Below are positions 7,787 through 14,860 of a stretch of 39,869 bases of DNA, in pieces (the stretch's first letter is position 1; each line of letters opens with the position of its first letter). Where the stretch lies: NCBI RefSeq assembly GCF_000955955.1, contig NZ_JYJG01000030.1, positions 1-39,869 on the forward strand, written 5' to 3'. The notes beneath the pieces were generated by a model. That model ran no database searches, had not been told where the DNA came from, and worked only from the letters and a program-made list of their open reading frames with translations. This DNA comes from Lentzea aerocolonigenes (GTDB lineage: Bacteria > Actinomycetota > Actinomycetes > Mycobacteriales > Pseudonocardiaceae). The position numbers and the translations under genes were made by a program.

Positions 7787-8932
7787 TCACCGCTCCTGCT
7801 CGTCGTCGCCGAGTACGAGACCACCGAACTGCTCGGCTGCGGCGTCCCAGCCGAGCGACGCGTGGTGTGAAGCCGCGTGGACGTCGCGGTGCAGCCGCTG
7901 GATCGGCTCCGAGTCCATGAGCGCCCGTGCGCCGGCGGCGGCGTGCAGCCGGTTGACCGCCTGGACGCAGAGGGAGACCGCGAAGGCGGCGTCACGCGGG
8001 ATCCTGGCGCGTTCGAGCGGCGTGAAGGACCCGCCGCGGTCCGCCCGGTCGAGGATGTCGCGGACGCCTTCCCTCATCAGGGTGCGGGCCGCGTCCACCT
8101 CCGCGGAGGCCTCGGCCAGACGCAGGCGAGCCGGAGCCGAGGAGCCGCGCCGGACTCGTGCGAGAGCCTCGAACTCGTCGACGACGCCCTGCGCCATGCC
8201 GATGACCGGGGCGGCCAGTGCCCACTCGATGAACACCTTCAGCGGCACGCCGTAGCTCGCGCGCTTGTGCAGGTCCCAGCCCGTGCGGTCGCCGTCCCCG
8301 GCGTCGTTGGGGTTCAGCGTGCGGTGCGCGGGCACGAAGACGTCCCGGACGACCAGGTCCTTGCTGCCGGAACCCCGCAGCCCTGCGGCGAACCAGGTGT
8401 CGACGATCTCCCAGTCGGCGCGGGGGAGCAGCAACCACAGCTTGCCTCCGGCACCGGGCCCCGCGGCGCAGGCGACCACCGCCCAGCTCGCCGCGTCGCA
8501 TCCGCTGGAGAAGGTCCACCGGCCGGAGACCAGGAAGCCGCCGCCGGTCCGCTCGGCCGTGCCGCCCGCCGCGTTGAGGGCGCTGGCGCACACCGTGTCC
8601 GCGCCGGTGGCGAAGTACTCCTCCTGGCACTGCTCGGGAAACTGGCCGAGCCACCAGTTGTGCGCGGTCCAGACCGCGTAGCACCAGGCGGTGGAACCGC
8701 AGCCACGTCCCAGCTCGCCGGCCACGGCGAAGGCGGTGTCGAGATCGAGGCCCGCGCCACCGAACCGGTCGGGCGCGCCGATGCCGATCAGGCCGGAGGC
8801 GAGCAGATCCCGGACGGTCTCGGGGGGAACCTGGCGGAGTCGATCGGTGAGGGCCGCCCGTTGTTTCAGCACGGGCACCAGCTCCGCGGCCCGCCGCAGG
8901 ATTTCGGTTTTGCGCGAGGACGACCTGTCCAT
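7787..8932 (-). CDS. Acyl-CoA dehydrogenase-fold flavin monooxygenase-like protein 2
   Basis: A 381-residue protein of the acyl-CoA dehydrogenase superfamily, in the branch of two-component flavin monooxygenases (HsaA, DszC, KijD3 type). Supporting motifs are GSTAWCYAVWTAHNWW, VSGRWTFSSGCD and GSGSKDLVVRDVFVP in the middle domain, and the C-terminal RLHRDVHAASHHASLGWDAA. The last block replaces the dehydrogenase glutamate region and is typical of oxygenating members. It could hydroxylate a carrier-bound amino acid or oxidise a nitrogen; the sequence does not decide. It is the first gene of a two-gene minus-strand operon with the adenylation enzyme and diverges from the dioxygenase-like gene across about 170 bp. 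It would need reduced flavin from a reductase not seen in this window. Confidence 0.85.
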   Translation of the reverse strand: MDRSSSRKTEILRRAAELVPVLKQRAALTDRLRQVPPETVRDLLASGLIGIGAPDRFGGAGLDLDTAFAVAGELGRGCGSTAWCYAVWTAHNWWLGQFPEQCQEEYFATGADTVCASALNAAGGTAERTGGGFLVSGRWTFSSGCDAASWAVVACAAGPGAGGKLWLLLPRADWEIVDTWFAAGLRGSGSKDLVVRDVFVPAHRTLNPNDAGDGDRTGWDLHKRASYGVPLKVFIEWALAAPVIGMAQGVVDEFEALARVRRGSSAPARLRLAEASAEVDAARTLMREGVRDILDRADRGGSFTPLERARIPRDAAFAVSLCVQAVNRLHAAAGARALMDSEPIQRLHRDVHAASHHASLGWDAAAEQFGGLVLGDDEQER

Positions 8933-8977
8933 GGCCGAGAAGGTACAACAGGAGGGCGGGTGTTCGACGAGGCCGGC

Positions 8978-9004
8978 TTGTCTTCAGGATATTCGCGATA
9001 AGGT
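8978..9004 (+). promoter_or_regulatory. Candidate promoter for the dioxygenase-like gene in the divergent gap
   Basis: TTGTCT (8978-8983) and TAAGGT (8999-9004) with a 15-base spacer point towards the gene at 9104. On the other strand AGGATA (TATCCT reversed, 8986-8991) could serve the flavoprotein-adenylation operon, so the two promoters may overlap and be co-controlled. Both matches are weak. Confidence 0.35.
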
Positions 9005-9018
9005 GACCTCGAAACTGG

Positions 9019-9064
9019 GAATCCCACGCCTTTCTTCGCGGCACGGAGAAATTGCGTGGAATTC
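9019..9064 (+). promoter_or_regulatory. Long imperfect hairpin in the 5' leader of the dioxygenase-like gene
   Basis: GAATCCCACGC (9019-9029) pairs with GCGTGGAATTC (9054-9064) at 10 of 11 positions, with inner TTTCT/AGAAA pairing. It ends 25 bases before the AGGAAAGGGA ribosome site. It may be an RNA structure or a palindromic operator in this divergent control region. Confidence 0.45.
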
Positions 9065-9103
9065 ACCGTGCGCCCGATCAGCGAGCCGAGGAAAGGGACA
9101 TCC

Positions 9104-10450
9104 ATGCCCGCCAGTCATGTCGAGATCGGCTCGGTCAAGCTGATGCGGTGGTTGAACGCGCGCAAGCTGACCGTGTCGGCGTTCAGCGCGGCGATCGGCG
9201 TCGACGCCGCCCAGGTCGAGGCCGGCCTCGGCGGTGACGTCCTGCGCTGGGAGCCCGGCCTCGCCACCCGCGCTGCCGAGGCCCTCGACGTCGGCGTGGA
9301 GCAGCTGGCCGTGGTCCCCGCGGCGGAAACGGCCGTGCACCTGTCCGCCGCCGCGTCCAGGGCGGGCAGCAGGGTGGTCCGCCGGGGTGGCATCGACTTC
9401 TACGTCTACTACTCGCTCGCCGGACCTCGCGGGCAGGTCGCGCCGGTCATCCTGGACATCCTGTGCCCGCCGGGCCGCCTGCCGGAGCTCAACCGCGGGC
9501 ACCTGGAACCCGCGATCACGGTGAACCTCGGGCCGGGGGACATCAACGGCCGCTGGGGTGAGGAGCTCACCGGCGACACCTGGTCCGTGCTCGCCGCGAA
9601 CACCGGCGAGGACCGCTGGATCACCGGCGACTCCTACGTCGAGCCGTCGTTCTGCCCGCACACCTACTCGCTGGTCGGCGACGAGCCGGCGCGCATCCTG
9701 TCCTACACCGGCGCCAGTCCGCTGGCCGGGCTGGTCGACCGCGCGGACACGTGGCCGGCCGAGTCGTTCGCCGCGCTGCTCGACGACGTCGGCGAACGGC
9801 TGGAGCCCGCGGGGATCCTCGCCCAGGCCATGCGCCGCCGCGCGTTCGACGTGAAGACGCTGTGCTCGGCGGCCGGTGTGGACGAGCGTTCCGTCGGGGA
9901 CTTCCTCGGCGGCGCGGACTCGCTCGACCTCGCCGCGCTGCGGCGGGGGGGCGCGACCGTCCACTGCGACTACCGGTTGCTGCTCCCGGTCGACGTGGTC
10001 AGGGACGGCGTGGGCAAGTCGTCGCGCACGATCCAGGAGAGCAAGGACTCGATCAGGTCCTTCGGCGAGTACGTGGTGGCCGACCTGGCGGGATCGCCGT
10101 CCGCACCGGACCTGCTGGGCACGTTCCTGCTCGTCGACCGCGCCGAGCACGGCGAGCTGACCGACCTGCGCGATCAGGCGGCGACGTTCTACCTGGTCAC
10201 CAGTGGTACCGCGACCGCCCACTGGTGGACCGGCGGCGAGGTCCGCAGGCAGGAACTGGGGCAGTGGGACAGCCTGTGGATCGGCCCGGGGGTGGCGCAC
10301 GGGTTCACCGGGCAGGCCGGCCTGCTGCGCATGGGCGACGCGAGCTCGTACTCGTACGCGGACACGCTGGAGCTGACCAACACCTACCGCCCCGCCTGGA
10401 CGCTCGGCCGGGCGCGGCACGACCGGCAGGGCTGGGGGTACGACCGGTGA
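9104..10450 (+). CDS. 2-hydroxyethylphosphonate dioxygenase (HEPD)-like double-cupin iron enzyme
   Basis: A 448-residue protein with an N-terminal helical HTH-like part, then tandem cupin halves. N130-x-x-H133 in NRGHLEPAITVNLG, and E180 with H186 in YVEPSFCPHTY, match the HEPD facial triad (H129, E176, H182) and N126 with a constant +4 offset. R94 and Y102 in the RRGGIDFYVYY stretch match HEPD substrate contacts R90 and Y98. HEPD cleaves the C-C bond of 2-hydroxyethylphosphonate with O2. Methylphosphonate synthase uses Gln as its third ligand, so this protein resembles HEPD more. Automated annotation may call such proteins XRE/cupin regulators because of the N-terminus. AGGAAAGGGA precedes the ATG. 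Its stop overlaps the next gene's GTG. No PEP mutase is visible, so either a phosphonate is supplied from elsewhere or the substrate has changed. Confidence 0.85.
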   Translation: MPASHVEIGSVKLMRWLNARKLTVSAFSAAIGVDAAQVEAGLGGDVLRWEPGLATRAAEALDVGVEQLAVVPAAETAVHLSAAASRAGSRVVRRGGIDFYVYYSLAGPRGQVAPVILDILCPPGRLPELNRGHLEPAITVNLGPGDINGRWGEELTGDTWSVLAANTGEDRWITGDSYVEPSFCPHTYSLVGDEPARILSYTGASPLAGLVDRADTWPAESFAALLDDVGERLEPAGILAQAMRRRAFDVKTLCSAAGVDERSVGDFLGGADSLDLAALRRGGATVHCDYRLLLPVDVVRDGVGKSSRTIQESKDSIRSFGEYVVADLAGSPSAPDLLGTFLLVDRAEHGELTDLRDQAATFYLVTSGTATAHWWTGGEVRRQELGQWDSLWIGPGVAHGFTGQAGLLRMGDASSYSYADTLELTNTYRPAWTLGRARHDRQGWGYDR

Positions 10451-11688
10451 CCGCCACGCAGACACCGGCGGCCACGCTGACCGATCCCGACCTGCTCGGC
10501 TTCGACCCCGTCCGGCTCGGCCGCGTCCGTGAGGTGCTCACCGCCCACGTCGGCCAGGGCCTCACACCGGGCGGGGTGTTCGCGGTCCACCGGCGCGGGC
10601 GGCTCGCGTGCCTCGAGTCGTTCGGCAGGCGCGACCCCGCCCGTCCGGAACCGATGACGATCGACTCGATCTTCCGCATCGGGTCGATGACCAAGCAGTT
10701 CACCGCCATGGCCACGCTCGCGCTCGTCGAGCAGGGCCGGTTGCTGCTGTCCGACAGCATCTCCGCGTTCCTGCCCGAGTTCGAGAACGTCACCGTGACC
10801 GCGGATCCGGTCAACGCGGACTCCCCGGACGTCCCCACGTGCGCCCCGATCCGCCCGCCGACCGTACGGGACCTGCTGATCCAGACGAGCGGCATCGTGG
10901 GCGGGTACAAGGGGTCGCCGGGAGTCCTGCGGGCGTACCGGGCGCGCGGCGTCCGCGGGTTCGACCACCAGAGCGCCGCTCTCACCGCAACGACCCAGCA
11001 GCTGGTCGAACGGCTCGCGACGGTGCCGCTCGCGCACCAGCCGGGCACGGTCTGGGAGTACGGCCTGTCCTACGACGTGCTCGGCCGGCTGCTGGAGGTG
11101 GCGAGCGGGCAGGGACTGGACGAGCTGGTCGGGGACCTGGTGCTCGGCCCGCTCGGCATGACGAGCACCGGGTTCTGGGTGCCAGGGAGCGACGCGGACC
11201 GGGTCGCCCAGCCGGACCGGACGCTCGCGCCGGACCAGGAACTGCTCACCCTCACGTCCCGGCCCGCGTTCCTGTCCGGCGGAAGCGGGTGCTACTCGAC
11301 CATCACCGACTACCTCAACCTGCTGCTGTGCGTGGCGGGCCGCGGCGTCGCGGTGGACGGGACCAGGGTGCTCAGCCCCCGGTTCGCGGACCTGATGCTC
11401 GCCGACCACCTCGGTGACCTGGCCGAGAGCGGTCCGGACTACATCCCCGGCACCGGGTACACGTTCGGTCTCGGGCTGGCGGTGCGCCGGCCCGTCGCCG
11501 GTCACGCCCCCGGGACGCCGGGCGACTACTGGTGGCTGGGCCGGGGGTCGACCGTCTTCTTCGTCGATCCCGCCGAGGACCTGATCGCCGTGCTGCTCAT
11601 GCAGAGCTCGTGGCAGGTCCGGTGGTGGCAGGCCCGCCGCTACCACGAGCTGTTCCGCGACCTCGTGTACCAGGCGATCGTCGACTAG
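10447..11688 (+). CDS. Class C beta-lactamase-fold serine hydrolase/acyltransferase (EstB/LovD type)
   Basis: A 413-residue penicillin-binding-protein-like serine enzyme. The nucleophile motif is S80-M-T-K83 in RIGSMTKQFTAMA; the second motif tyrosine is Y205 in WEYGLSYDVLGRLLE. The third motif reads WLGRGSTVFFVDP (363-375) rather than KTG, as in esterases and acyltransferases of this fold. There is no signal peptide, so it is probably cytoplasmic and not a cell-wall enzyme or secreted lactamase. It starts at a GTG overlapping the dioxygenase stop (GTGA). No thioesterase domain is present in the cluster, so it is a candidate for releasing or transferring the carrier-bound product, as LovD does in lovastatin assembly. 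That role is inference; a resistance or prodrug-hydrolysing role is also possible. Confidence 0.83.
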   Translation: MTATQTPAATLTDPDLLGFDPVRLGRVREVLTAHVGQGLTPGGVFAVHRRGRLACLESFGRRDPARPEPMTIDSIFRIGSMTKQFTAMATLALVEQGRLLLSDSISAFLPEFENVTVTADPVNADSPDVPTCAPIRPPTVRDLLIQTSGIVGGYKGSPGVLRAYRARGVRGFDHQSAALTATTQQLVERLATVPLAHQPGTVWEYGLSYDVLGRLLEVASGQGLDELVGDLVLGPLGMTSTGFWVPGSDADRVAQPDRTLAPDQELLTLTSRPAFLSGGSGCYSTITDYLNLLLCVAGRGVAVDGTRVLSPRFADLMLADHLGDLAESGPDYIPGTGYTFGLGLAVRRPVAGHAPGTPGDYWWLGRGSTVFFVDPAEDLIAVLLMQSSWQVRWWQARRYHELFRDLVYQAIVD

Positions 11689-11702
11689 CCGGGAGAGGAC
11701 AC

Positions 11703-13007
11703 GTGACGACGTACTGGGAGCGGGCGTGCCACTTCTTCCGCACGACAGGGCTCGCCGGCACCGCGGGCAGCTACTTCATCCACAACAAGAACGAGGAGAA
11801 CGTCAAGATCGGGGTTCGGCCGCGGCTCTCGGTCTCCGTCGACGAATCTTCTGTGAGCCTGACAGCCGGCGGACGGCGAACGGTCGCGCCCCGGCTGCCG
11901 GGGGAACTGGTCTTCGGGCGCGTCCGGGAGCTGCTGCTCGACTCCGCGCCGTACTTCTTCCTGGTCAGCCCTGATCTTCGCCGGCCGTTCGCCGATCCCG
12001 GCCACCCGCAGGTCCTGCTGGTCCAGCCCGCGGTGGAGTTCACGTTCTCGCCCGAGCACGCCGACGGGACGGTCAGCCACGGGCACGACGGAGCCGCTCT
12101 GCTCCAGGCCGCCGCGCAGACGCCTCCGGTTGCGCCGCGCGACCTCGGGGAGCCAGGACCGTTCGCCGAGCTGGCCACCGGGTGGGTGCCGGCCGAGGAC
12201 GACTCCGCGTTCCTCCGGCGGCTCGTCGACGCCGTCGAGGTGCTTCAGGGCCATCCTGACGGGAAGGTGGTGCTGACCAGGGCTTACGAACGGAAGCTGG
12301 GCACCACGAACGATCCGTTCGCGCTGTACGAGTCGCACGCCAGGAACAACGGCGAGTACGCGTGCAGCCACTACTTCTGCGTGCGGCCGGGCGTCTTCTC
12401 CCTGGGAGTCACCCCGGAGAACGTTCTGGAGACCCGCGACACGACGTTGACGGTGGACGTCGTCGCGGCCACCTGCGCCGGCAGCGACGACGACGCGTTC
12501 GTCGCGCGGGAGCTGTACGAGAACCCGAAGCAGGTCAGGGAACACCGGTCGTCGCTGGTCAACCGGCAGAACCGGTTCCGGCCGTTCTGCGCGGAGGGGT
12601 CGATCCGGGTCGTCACGGACATGCGGGTCAAGCGGTTGCGCAACGTCTGCCACCTGCACTCGGTGTTCACGGGCGAGCTGCTGCCGGGGGTCACGGTCTT
12701 CGACCTGCTGGAGCCGATCTTCCCGTTGCTCGGGGCGCGGCCGAAGGAGCTGCTCGTGCTCGCCGACGCCGAAAAGGCCCCGCACCGTTACTACGGAGGT
12801 GTGGTGGGGCATGGGCACGGAAGGTCCGCTTCCTGTTTCCTGAACATCCGGAACGCATTGCTGGACCACGACACGATCCACGCGAAGGTCGGGGTCGGCG
12901 TCATCAAGGAATCCGATCCGCACAGCGAGCTGGTGGAGACCAGGGACAAGCTGTCGGGGTTGCTCGAGGCAATCGTTTCATGGGAGCGGAGCGTTCAACG
13001 CGAATAG
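11703..13007 (+). CDS. Chorismate-binding enzyme, divergent (anthranilate/isochorismate/ADIC synthase fold)
   Basis: A 434-residue member of the TrpE/MenF/PabB fold, starting at GTG with GGGAGAGGAC upstream. Recognisable blocks: EH in KQVREHRSSLVNRQ, the catalytic-site histidine in NVCHLHSVFTG, RYYGGVVGHG, then GVGVIKESDPHSELVETRDK, equivalent to the TrpE block AGAGIVxDSDPExEYxET. Other conserved blocks have changed: the chorismate-binding GTxTGAPK loop is shortened to PLLGARPKEL without its threonine, and the AGTRPRG block reads AATCAGS. There is no glutamine amidotransferase domain or neighbour. It may aminate or rearrange chorismate, use a chorismate derivative, or have a new reaction. It sits in line with the dioxygenase and serine hydrolase genes and suggests that an aromatic or cyclohexadiene unit enters the product. 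Confidence 0.8.
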   Translation: MTTYWERACHFFRTTGLAGTAGSYFIHNKNEENVKIGVRPRLSVSVDESSVSLTAGGRRTVAPRLPGELVFGRVRELLLDSAPYFFLVSPDLRRPFADPGHPQVLLVQPAVEFTFSPEHADGTVSHGHDGAALLQAAAQTPPVAPRDLGEPGPFAELATGWVPAEDDSAFLRRLVDAVEVLQGHPDGKVVLTRAYERKLGTTNDPFALYESHARNNGEYACSHYFCVRPGVFSLGVTPENVLETRDTTLTVDVVAATCAGSDDDAFVARELYENPKQVREHRSSLVNRQNRFRPFCAEGSIRVVTDMRVKRLRNVCHLHSVFTGELLPGVTVFDLLEPIFPLLGARPKELLVLADAEKAPHRYYGGVVGHGHGRSASCFLNIRNALLDHDTIHAKVGVGVIKESDPHSELVETRDKLSGLLEAIVSWERSVQRE

Positions 13008-13043
13008 TAGGAACGTGATTGTGGCGATGTGAGGATGGGCGCC

Positions 13044-14144
13044 ATGGAATTCAGTGCCGAAGCGCGGCTCATTCACACGGGGACCGCACGGGCGATCGGC
13101 TCGCCGGTGGGGCCGGCGCTGACGCTCACGAGCACATACGTGTCGCACGGCGTCCACGACCCGTCGCTGCCCGCCTACGGGCGCAACACGAACCCCGGCT
13201 GGCAGGACGTCGAGCACGCGCTGGCCGTGATCGAGGGCGAGGGGTGCCAGGCGGTCGTCTTCTCCTCCGGCCAGGCCGCCGCCATGGCGTTGATGCTGAC
13301 GCTCAGCGAAGGCCGCGAGCGGCTCGTGATGCTCGACGACGGTTACTACAAGCTCCGGAACCTGGCGACCAAGCTGCGTCCGCACGGTGTCGAGGTGGTG
13401 ACCGTCGACCTGCTCGACCTCGACGCCGTGGAGACGGCGATCGGCGCGGGCCCGTCGGTCCTGTGGGGAGAGACGCCGACCAACCCGTTGCTGCGAGTCG
13501 CCGATCTGGCCGGGCTTTCCGCACTGGCGGACGCGGCGGGCACACCGTTCGTCGTGGACAACACGGTCGCGACGGCGTTGCAGCAGAAGCCTCTCGAGTT
13601 CGGTGCGCTCGCGTCGGTGTACTCGCTGACCAAGTCGCTGTCCGGGCACTCGGACGTGCTCGGTGGCGCGGTGGTCACGCGGTCGGCCGAGCTGGCGGAG
13701 TCGCTGCGGGCGTGGCGCGGTACCGGCGGTGCGATCCTCGGGCCCTTCGAGAGCTGGCTGGTGCTGCGCGGGCTGAAGACGTTGCCGCTGCGGCTCGAAC
13801 GCCAGTCGCAGAACGCGCTGGCCGTCGTGGAGTTCCTGGAACGGCATCCGCGGGTGACGGCAGTGCACTACCCGGACGGGCCGCTGGTGAAGACGCAGAT
13901 GCCGAACGGGGCGGGCTGCCTGCTCGCGTTCGAGCTGTCCGGCACGGTCGCCGACGCGGACGCCGTCGTGGCCGCCGCCCGGCTGATCGTTCCGTCGACG
14001 AGCTTCGGCGGTGTCGAGTCGACCTGGGAACGCCGTGCCCGCTGGGCCGCCGAGACCGCTCCGGACACGCTGATCCGCATCGGCACGGGCGTCGAACCGG
14101 CCGCGGACATCATCGCCGACCTGAGCCAGGCCCTGCGCGCGTGA
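13044..14144 (+). CDS. Cystathionine gamma-synthase/lyase-family PLP enzyme
   Basis: A 366-residue fold-type I PLP enzyme of the Cys/Met metabolism family. Internal landmarks are YGRNTNPGWQDVE, VFSSGQAAAMA, LWGETPTNPLLRV, FVVDNTVAT and the PLP lysine K197 in YSLTKSLSGHSDVLGG; the C-terminal SFGGVESTWERR and RIGTGVEPAADIIADL close the fold. Family members do gamma- or beta-replacement or elimination on amino acids such as O-succinylhomoserine or cystathionine. ATG 13044 matches the usual N-terminus; GTG 13029 and ATG 13035 are in-frame alternatives, and GAGG lies about 10 bases before 13044. It follows the chorismate enzyme by 36 bp and precedes the kinase, so it probably makes or modifies an unusual amino acid for the cluster. 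A housekeeping role in methionine metabolism is less likely here. Confidence 0.88.
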   Translation: MEFSAEARLIHTGTARAIGSPVGPALTLTSTYVSHGVHDPSLPAYGRNTNPGWQDVEHALAVIEGEGCQAVVFSSGQAAAMALMLTLSEGRERLVMLDDGYYKLRNLATKLRPHGVEVVTVDLLDLDAVETAIGAGPSVLWGETPTNPLLRVADLAGLSALADAAGTPFVVDNTVATALQQKPLEFGALASVYSLTKSLSGHSDVLGGAVVTRSAELAESLRAWRGTGGAILGPFESWLVLRGLKTLPLRLERQSQNALAVVEFLERHPRVTAVHYPDGPLVKTQMPNGAGCLLAFELSGTVADADAVVAAARLIVPSTSFGGVESTWERRARWAAETAPDTLIRIGTGVEPAADIIADLSQALRA

Positions 14145-14179
14145 CCGTCCTGAGTGGACGTTGATTCGAGAGGAGTGGG

Positions 14180-14860
14180 ATGAAGATCGATCTGGCGCCG
14201 CACGGTCAGCCCGGAACGCTGCTGGTGGTGTGCGGCTTCGACGGCAGCGGCAAGACCACGCTGGAGGAGGCCCTGGTGGCCGCCGTCGCGCCGGTGCGCC
14301 CGTGCGTGGCCACGTGGACGCCGACGGCCTGGTGGCGCCAGGACGCGAACATCCGGCGAACCCTCTACGGCGAGGGCGAGGGGCAGGTGCTCCCGGAGGA
14401 CGCTCTGATGCACTTCAACCTCGCGGACTGCCACGCGCATCAGGCGAACGTGATCCTGCCCGCCCTGGCCCGCGGCGAGGTGGTGATCGGCAACCGCTAC
14501 CTCTACGACATGCTGGCGCTGTTCGAGGCCCGCGGTTACACCCAGCCGGAATGGCTGCCGGCGGCGATGTCCGGCCTCGTCCAGCCGGACTTCTCGTTCG
14601 TCATCGACGGTTCCGCCGAGCTGATGGTCGACCGGGTGGTGCGCCGCGACGGTGCGCGGGAGGGCAGGTTCGACCAGGACGTGGCGTTCGTGGAACGCTT
14701 CAACACCGCCCTGCGCCAGATCGCCGAGGACAACGACCTGACGTTGTTGCAGACCGACGCCGACCCGCTCAGCAACCTGAAGCAGTGCCTGGAAGTGTTG
14801 TCCGGCAACGTGGCCGGGATGACGTCCGTCGCCACCCCGGCCGGGCTCCAGGTCAGCTGA
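14180..14860 (+). CDS. Thymidylate-kinase-like P-loop kinase
   Basis: A 226-residue P-loop protein of the dTMP/deoxynucleoside kinase group. Walker A is GFDGSGKT (19-26); IGNRYLYD (103-110) matches the DRY/NRY motif of these kinases, and RRDGAREGRFDQD is a likely lid. The start has AGAGGAGTGGG directly upstream. It is unlikely to be the housekeeping tmk: the middle region (TPTAWWRQDANIRRTLYGEG) is unusual and the gene is in a biosynthetic run, 35 bp after the PLP-enzyme gene. It may phosphorylate a pathway intermediate or inactivate the product for self-protection; the substrate is unknown. Its 3' end overlaps that of the converging methyltransferase-like gene by eight bases. Confidence 0.82.
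   Translation: MKIDLAPHGQPGTLLVVCGFDGSGKTTLEEALVAAVAPVRPCVATWTPTAWWRQDANIRRTLYGEGEGQVLPEDALMHFNLADCHAHQANVILPALARGEVVIGNRYLYDMLALFEARGYTQPEWLPAAMSGLVQPDFSFVIDGSAELMVDRVVRRDGAREGRFDQDVAFVERFNTALRQIAEDNDLTLLQTDADPLSNLKQCLEVLSGNVAGMTSVATPAGLQVS

Noticed and set aside
9104..10450. Assignment as methylphosphonate synthase or as an XRE-type transcription factor
   Set aside because: The third iron ligand position is Glu (E180), as in HEPD, and the second half is a catalytic cupin. The N-terminal helical part belongs to the HEPD architecture.
10447..11688. Secreted beta-lactamase resistance gene
   Set aside because: There is no signal peptide and no KTG motif, and the gene is translationally coupled to a biosynthetic enzyme.
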